This document shows positions 60,303-64,000 of a DNA stretch of 64,000 nt, in pieces. Source of the DNA: Massilia rhizosphaerae (lineage in GTDB: Bacteria; Pseudomonadota; Gammaproteobacteria; Burkholderiales; Burkholderiaceae_D); contig NZ_JADKYX010000012.1 in assembly GCF_016093545.1 (NCBI RefSeq), forward strand, positions 62,001 through 126,000. The letters run 5' to 3'. The notes beneath the pieces are model-generated. The model searched no databases. It had not been told where the DNA came from and saw only the letters and a list, made by a program, of their open reading frames with translations. Both the position numbers and the translations under genes were made by a program. Within the stretch, counting starts at the first letter, position 1; each line of letters begins with the position of its first letter.

Positions 60303-63300
60303 ATGACAAGAGTTGAGACGAAGATCGTGAGGAAGCCGATCAAGATGACCGCGCTGGCATTCGCCGCGGCGCAGGTCGCGCTGTTGTGCGGCAACGCCGC
60401 GCACGCGCAGACGGACACGTCGACGAAGGAACAAGACGCCAAGGACGGCAAGACCCAGACCGTCGTGGTGACCGGCCAGCGCAAGCAGTTGGAGACCGCC
60501 ACTGCCATCAAGCGGAATTCCGACTTGATCGTTGACTCGGTCGTGGCCGACGAGGCCGGCAAGCTGCCCGACAAGTCGATTACCGAAGTGCTGCAGCGGG
60601 TGGTCGGGGTCACGATGGACCGTAACCGCTCGCGCCAGGGCGCCAGCCTGGCCGCGACCGGCCTGGAATTCAACGTCGAAGGCTCGGGCATCCAGGTGCG
60701 CGGCCTTTCCTGGGGTTCTTCCACGCTGAACGGACGTGAAACCTTCTCGGCCGGCTGGCCTGGACGTGAACTGAGCTGGGGTGACGTGCCGCCGGAATTG
60801 ATGGCGGGCGTGGACGTGTACAAGAACCCCTCCGCCGAACTGATCGAAGGCGGCGTCAGCGGCCAGGTCGACTTGCGCACCCGGCTGCCGTTCGATGCCA
60901 AGGGACAATATGGCGCGCTGACCGCCACGGGCAATTATGCCGAGCTGGGCAAGAAGAAATCACCGGGCTTCTCCGGCTTGTATTCCAACCGCTGGAAAAC
61001 GTCCATGGGCGAATTCGGCGCGCTGGTGGATCTGTCCGTCAACAAAAACAAGAACCGCTTCGATTCGATCGGCCAATCCGTCTATTACCCAAGGAGCGAT
61101 CTCATCGCGGGCAAGACGGCGTGGGTGCCGGCCGGCGTCAACTACGGTACCACCACCGGTGACGACCAGCGTACGGGCATCTATGGGGCATTGCAGTGGA
61201 AAAACCGCACCATGGAATCGTCGCTGACGTACTTCGATTCCTCTTTCCATCAAGTGAGCGAACAAAACAGTATCGGCATCTCCGCCGGCTCGAATTACGG
61301 CGACTCCGAAGATCCCTACAAGCTCATGTTCACCGACGCAAAGTTCGACGACAACGGCGTCTTCCAATCGGGCACAATGAGCCACCCGATCGGCGGCCAG
61401 GGCGCCAACGAGTTCGCGGCCGGCGGCATCGGTACGAACATCACGCGGAATTACAGCGAAATCCGTGGACGCACGCGCGAGGTGGCCTGGAACTTCAAGT
61501 GGCGGATCAATGAGAGCTGGACGTTCCAGAACGATCTGCAATGGGTTCATGCCACCAACTCCGGTGATTACGGCATGATCAACCTCGGCACCTTCGTGCC
61601 GAGCATGAGCGTCGACGAGACCGGCTCGCGTCCGTCGTTCACTTTCGACGACAAGGCCCGCGCTTTCCTGGCCGATCCGGGCAACTATTACTGGGGTATT
61701 TCTCAGCCTGATGTCAACAAGGCCAAGGCGGATCTGTATGCATGGAAAGCGGATGGCAAATACACCTTCGATGATCCGGTGCTGCGCGATTTCCGTTTTG
61801 GCGTACGCGTGACGAACCGTTCTACGCGTAAAGACAAGAATGCCGGGACGGGTTGGAAATCCTACGCCGAGTCGTGGGGCGTGCGTCCGACCGACGTGGC
61901 GGGGCAGTTGCCGAACGTCGCCGATTTGGGCTGGCAGCGCAGTAACTTCGGCTATCTGAGCGATCCAAAATATGCGGCCCTGGGCACCGTCGAACCCTAC
62001 GCGTTCCCCGACTTCTTCAACGGCAGGATGACTGCGCCGCCAACGTTCATCGTCCCCACTTCGGCGATGGTCCACGATAAGCCGGGCGCGTACCGGAATC
62101 TGTTGACCGCACTGAAATATAATTGCATGGACGACAATGCAATCAAGGGCGGTACCAATGATTGTTCGACCGCCGGCAGCGACTGGAAGCCAGATGGCTA
62201 CGACAACGACCCGCAGCACGTCAGCAGGCACAGCGAAGGGAGCCAGGCCGTGCACGGCACTTTGCGCTTCGGCTTCGACAACTGGAAATATCCGGTGGAA
62301 GGCAATGTGGGCGTACGCGTGGTCAGGACCAGCACGACGGCCCATGGCTACACGGTGTTCAAGCCCAGTTATAGTGTGAACACCAATCCGACCGTTCCCC
62401 GGTTCGGAGAGGTCAACGAACCGCTCGATCTGAAGGCCAATTACATCGACGTGCTCCCCAGCCTGAACCTGAAGGCGAGCCTGACGAACAATCTGCAGGC
62501 GCGGTTGGCGCTGTCCAAAGGCATTTCCCGTCCCGGCTTCGATCAGATGCAGGAGTACATCACCCTGTCGCAGAACGTGATAAGCGACCCCAACGATCCG
62601 AAGATGATCAAGACGATCACCTACACCGGCAATAACGACGGCAACGTGAAGCTGAAGCCGCTCAAGTCGAACAACTTCGACGTGTCGCTGGAATGGTATC
62701 CGCATCCTGGACAATCCCTGACCGCCGCGGTGTTCTACAAGCAGGTCAAGGACATCATCATGAAGGAAACCTATACCAGGACGTACAAGGACCTTGCCGG
62801 CCAGGATATGGACTTCATGATCACCGGGCCGGCCAACGCAGCCAAGGCCCGGGTGCGAGGTATCGAAGTGGCCGGTATGACTTACCTCGATCACCTGCCT
62901 GTCATTAGCGACGATCTGCCTGACTGGGCGAAAGGATTCGGCGTTTCCTCGAACTTCACCTACATCGACGGCAAGCAGCAACTGTATCACCCGTTCAAGG
63001 GGGATTATTGCCCGGCCGGCGCCCTGTCGGGTACCCTTTTGCTGTTCGGTTGCGACACCAATGGCTTACCGTACAAGGATTTGCCGGTGCCGTACATGTC
63101 GAAGCGCGCATTCAACCTGGCGTTCATGTACGACCACGGTCCGGTGTCGGCGCGCCTGGCTTACAGCTGGCGTGACCGCATGCTGCTGGCGACGGGCATC
63201 TATGCCGCCAACAGCACCAACGGCACCAGCGCCGACCCGTCGCGCTTGTACGCCCCCGATTCGGCGCAGCCGGACGTCAAGGTCGAGCCGCATGACGTGG

Positions 63301-63512
63301 GCTTTGCGCCACCGATTTGGCAGGAAGCCGTGGGCCAGTGGGATGCGGGTATCAGCTACCGCTTCAGCGACCACTTCTCGGGCAGCTTCAATATCAGCAA
63401 CCTGACCCGTACCGTGACGAGGCAGACGACCCAGCAGGCGCCCGGCAACATGGGCAGCTCCTGGTTCGATCCGGGCCGCAGCTTCCGGATGCAGGCGACC
63501 TACACGTTCTGA
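60303..63512 (+). CDS. TonB-dependent outer-membrane receptor
   Basis: The 1069-residue receptor has a signal peptide (MTALAFAAAQVALLCGNAAHA), a TonB-box-like QTVVVTG and a plug (ITEVLQRVVGVTMDR, IQVRGLSW, PPELMAGVDVYKNPSAELIEGGVSGQVDLRTR). A long beta-barrel follows and ends in a C-terminal phenylalanine. No N-terminal signalling extension is present. Size and plug fit the Xanthomonas/Caulobacter carbohydrate-type family, so polysaccharide or oligosaccharide uptake is likelier than siderophore uptake. It is probably cotranscribed with the upstream lipoprotein and followed by a strong terminator. Confidence 0.92.
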   Translation: MTRVETKIVRKPIKMTALAFAAAQVALLCGNAAHAQTDTSTKEQDAKDGKTQTVVVTGQRKQLETATAIKRNSDLIVDSVVADEAGKLPDKSITEVLQRVVGVTMDRNRSRQGASLAATGLEFNVEGSGIQVRGLSWGSSTLNGRETFSAGWPGRELSWGDVPPELMAGVDVYKNPSAELIEGGVSGQVDLRTRLPFDAKGQYGALTATGNYAELGKKKSPGFSGLYSNRWKTSMGEFGALVDLSVNKNKNRFDSIGQSVYYPRSDLIAGKTAWVPAGVNYGTTTGDDQRTGIYGALQWKNRTMESSLTYFDSSFHQVSEQNSIGISAGSNYGDSEDPYKLMFTDAKFDDNGVFQSGTMSHPIGGQGANEFAAGGIGTNITRNYSEIRGRTREVAWNFKWRINESWTFQNDLQWVHATNSGDYGMINLGTFVPSMSVDETGSRPSFTFDDKARAFLADPGNYYWGISQPDVNKAKADLYAWKADGKYTFDDPVLRDFRFGVRVTNRSTRKDKNAGTGWKSYAESWGVRPTDVAGQLPNVADLGWQRSNFGYLSDPKYAALGTVEPYAFPDFFNGRMTAPPTFIVPTSAMVHDKPGAYRNLLTALKYNCMDDNAIKGGTNDCSTAGSDWKPDGYDNDPQHVSRHSEGSQAVHGTLRFGFDNWKYPVEGNVGVRVVRTSTTAHGYTVFKPSYSVNTNPTVPRFGEVNEPLDLKANYIDVLPSLNLKASLTNNLQARLALSKGISRPGFDQMQEYITLSQNVISDPNDPKMIKTITYTGNNDGNVKLKPLKSNNFDVSLEWYPHPGQSLTAAVFYKQVKDIIMKETYTRTYKDLAGQDMDFMITGPANAAKARVRGIEVAGMTYLDHLPVISDDLPDWAKGFGVSSNFTYIDGKQQLYHPFKGDYCPAGALSGTLLLFGCDTNGLPYKDLPVPYMSKRAFNLAFMYDHGPVSARLAYSWRDRMLLATGIYAANSTNGTSADPSRLYAPDSAQPDVKVEPHDVGFAPPIWQEAVGQWDAGISYRFSDHFSGSFNISNLTRTVTRQTTQQAPGNMGSSWFDPGRSFRMQATYTF

Positions 63513-63526
63513 TCTGAAGCACCCGC

Positions 63527-63573
63527 GGGGCGCGGCATGGCCTGACAGGCATGCCGCGCCCCGCCTCGTTTTA
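63527..63573 (+). terminator. Rho-independent terminator after the TonB receptor gene
   Basis: GGGGCGCGGCATG and CATGCCGCGCCCC form a perfect 13-bp stem with a ten-base loop, followed by a short T-run a few bases on. It ends the lipoprotein-receptor transcript. Confidence 0.85.
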
Positions 63574-63582
63574 CGATGACGG

Positions 63583-64000
63583 TCAACCGCGCACGCTGCG
63601 CCGCCCGACGATCACGTGCAGGACGAACAGCACGGCCACCACGAAGCCGACGCTCCAGTGCAGCAGCGACCAGACCGGACGGTCGCTTTCGCCGGCCACG
63701 TAGTACAGGCCGTAGCCGGTGAGCGTCAGGAAGGACAGGGTCACGATCATCGCCCACCCGGTGAGCGCGTTGCGGCCGGCCCGCAGCGCCCGGCGCACGT
63801 GCAGGTGCAGCAGGCTGCCGACGAAGAACAGCGAGGCCATCGCCGCCGCGCCATGCAATTTCATGGCCCAGGGTTCGAGCGGATTGACCGATTCGCCGAA
63901 CTCGGTCACGGGGCGCAGGAAGTAGCGCAACACCAGCCACGCGGCACCCGACACGAGCAGCAGGATACCGGTCGCGTAGATGCTGCGGCGGTGCCAGCGT
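63583..64000 (-). CDS. Membrane b-type cytochrome-like protein (5' end outside window)
   Basis: The minus strand is open from the window edge to a stop at 63583, and reads RWHRRSIYATGILLLVSGAAWLVL at the left. About four helices with membrane histidines follow (KLHGAAAM, LLHLHVRR, LLHWSVG, VLHVIVG), a pattern typical of b-haem binding cytochrome b561/cyt b-like proteins. Haem binding is inferred. The start codon lies outside the window; a GTG at 63954 would cut off the first histidine helix. Confidence 0.75.
   Translation of the reverse strand, partial: RWHRRSIYATGILLLVSGAAWLVLRYFLRPVTEFGESVNPLEPWAMKLHGAAAMASLFFVGSLLHLHVRRALRAGRNALTGWAMIVTLSFLTLTGYGLYYVAGESDRPVWSLLHWSVGFVVAVLFVLHVIVGRRSVRG

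Noticed and set aside
1..64000. tRNA, rRNA, CRISPR arrays or replication origin
   Set aside because: No clover-leaf, no rRNA-like sequence, no regularly spaced identical repeats with spacers and no DnaA-box cluster were seen by eye.

Overview
The window is high-GC, densely packed DNA from a betaproteobacterium, most likely an Oxalobacteraceae member close to Massilia. This is inferred from codon use, from the N-terminal VgrG fragment, and from the set of T6SS, HME-RND, ModE/ModABC and TonB-receptor genes. No rRNA, tRNA or CRISPR array was found. Several stretches have visibly lower GC and look acquired: hipBA-modCB, the cysteine-protease lipoprotein pair, and a methyltransferase/flavoprotein/TetR insert.

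Left part (1-21.8 kb): a truncated vgrG at the edge, then housekeeping and accessory metabolic genes. These are a GST, an NAD-epimerase/DoxX fusion with a DUF2269 partner, a DUF885 protein, an MDR oxidoreductase, a glutaminyl cyclotransferase, a nitronate monooxygenase, an XdhC protein and the divergent argO/argP pair. Next come a secreted beta/gamma-crystallin protein, a hipBA toxin-antitoxin pair with four evenly spaced operators, the molybdate system modCBA/modE, a TIGR03118 protein and a patatin.

Middle part (21.8-35 kb): part of a type VI secretion locus (an unknown membrane protein and tssK on one strand, tssEFG on the other), a MOSC protein, and a czc-type heavy-metal efflux operon (czcA, B, C and a CzcI-like protein).

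Right-centre (35-58.5 kb): the most interesting region. It looks like a phospho-signalling-controlled peptide export island. It holds six small proteins, each with an exactly 26-residue double-glycine leader. They sit in two clusters, each behind a sigma-54 promoter and a matching upstream inverted repeat. Around them are a serine/threonine kinase, a PP2C phosphatase, two FHA proteins (one with GAF and HD-GYP domains), a SUMF1/TagR-like protein, a TolC-type outer-membrane protein and an HlyD-type adaptor. Also present are a C39-peptidase ABC exporter with two cyclic-nucleotide-binding domains, a parvulin and a sigma-54 activator. The exporter, adaptor and TolC protein would make one type I secretion machine, the activator would switch on the peptides, and the kinase/phosphatase/FHA set would gate it. 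The island is interrupted by an IS5-type remnant plus methyltransferase, flavoprotein and tetR cargo.

Right end (58.5-64 kb): an Ig-like lipoprotein and a 1069-residue TonB-dependent receptor, probably one uptake operon, a strong terminator, and a partial membrane cytochrome.
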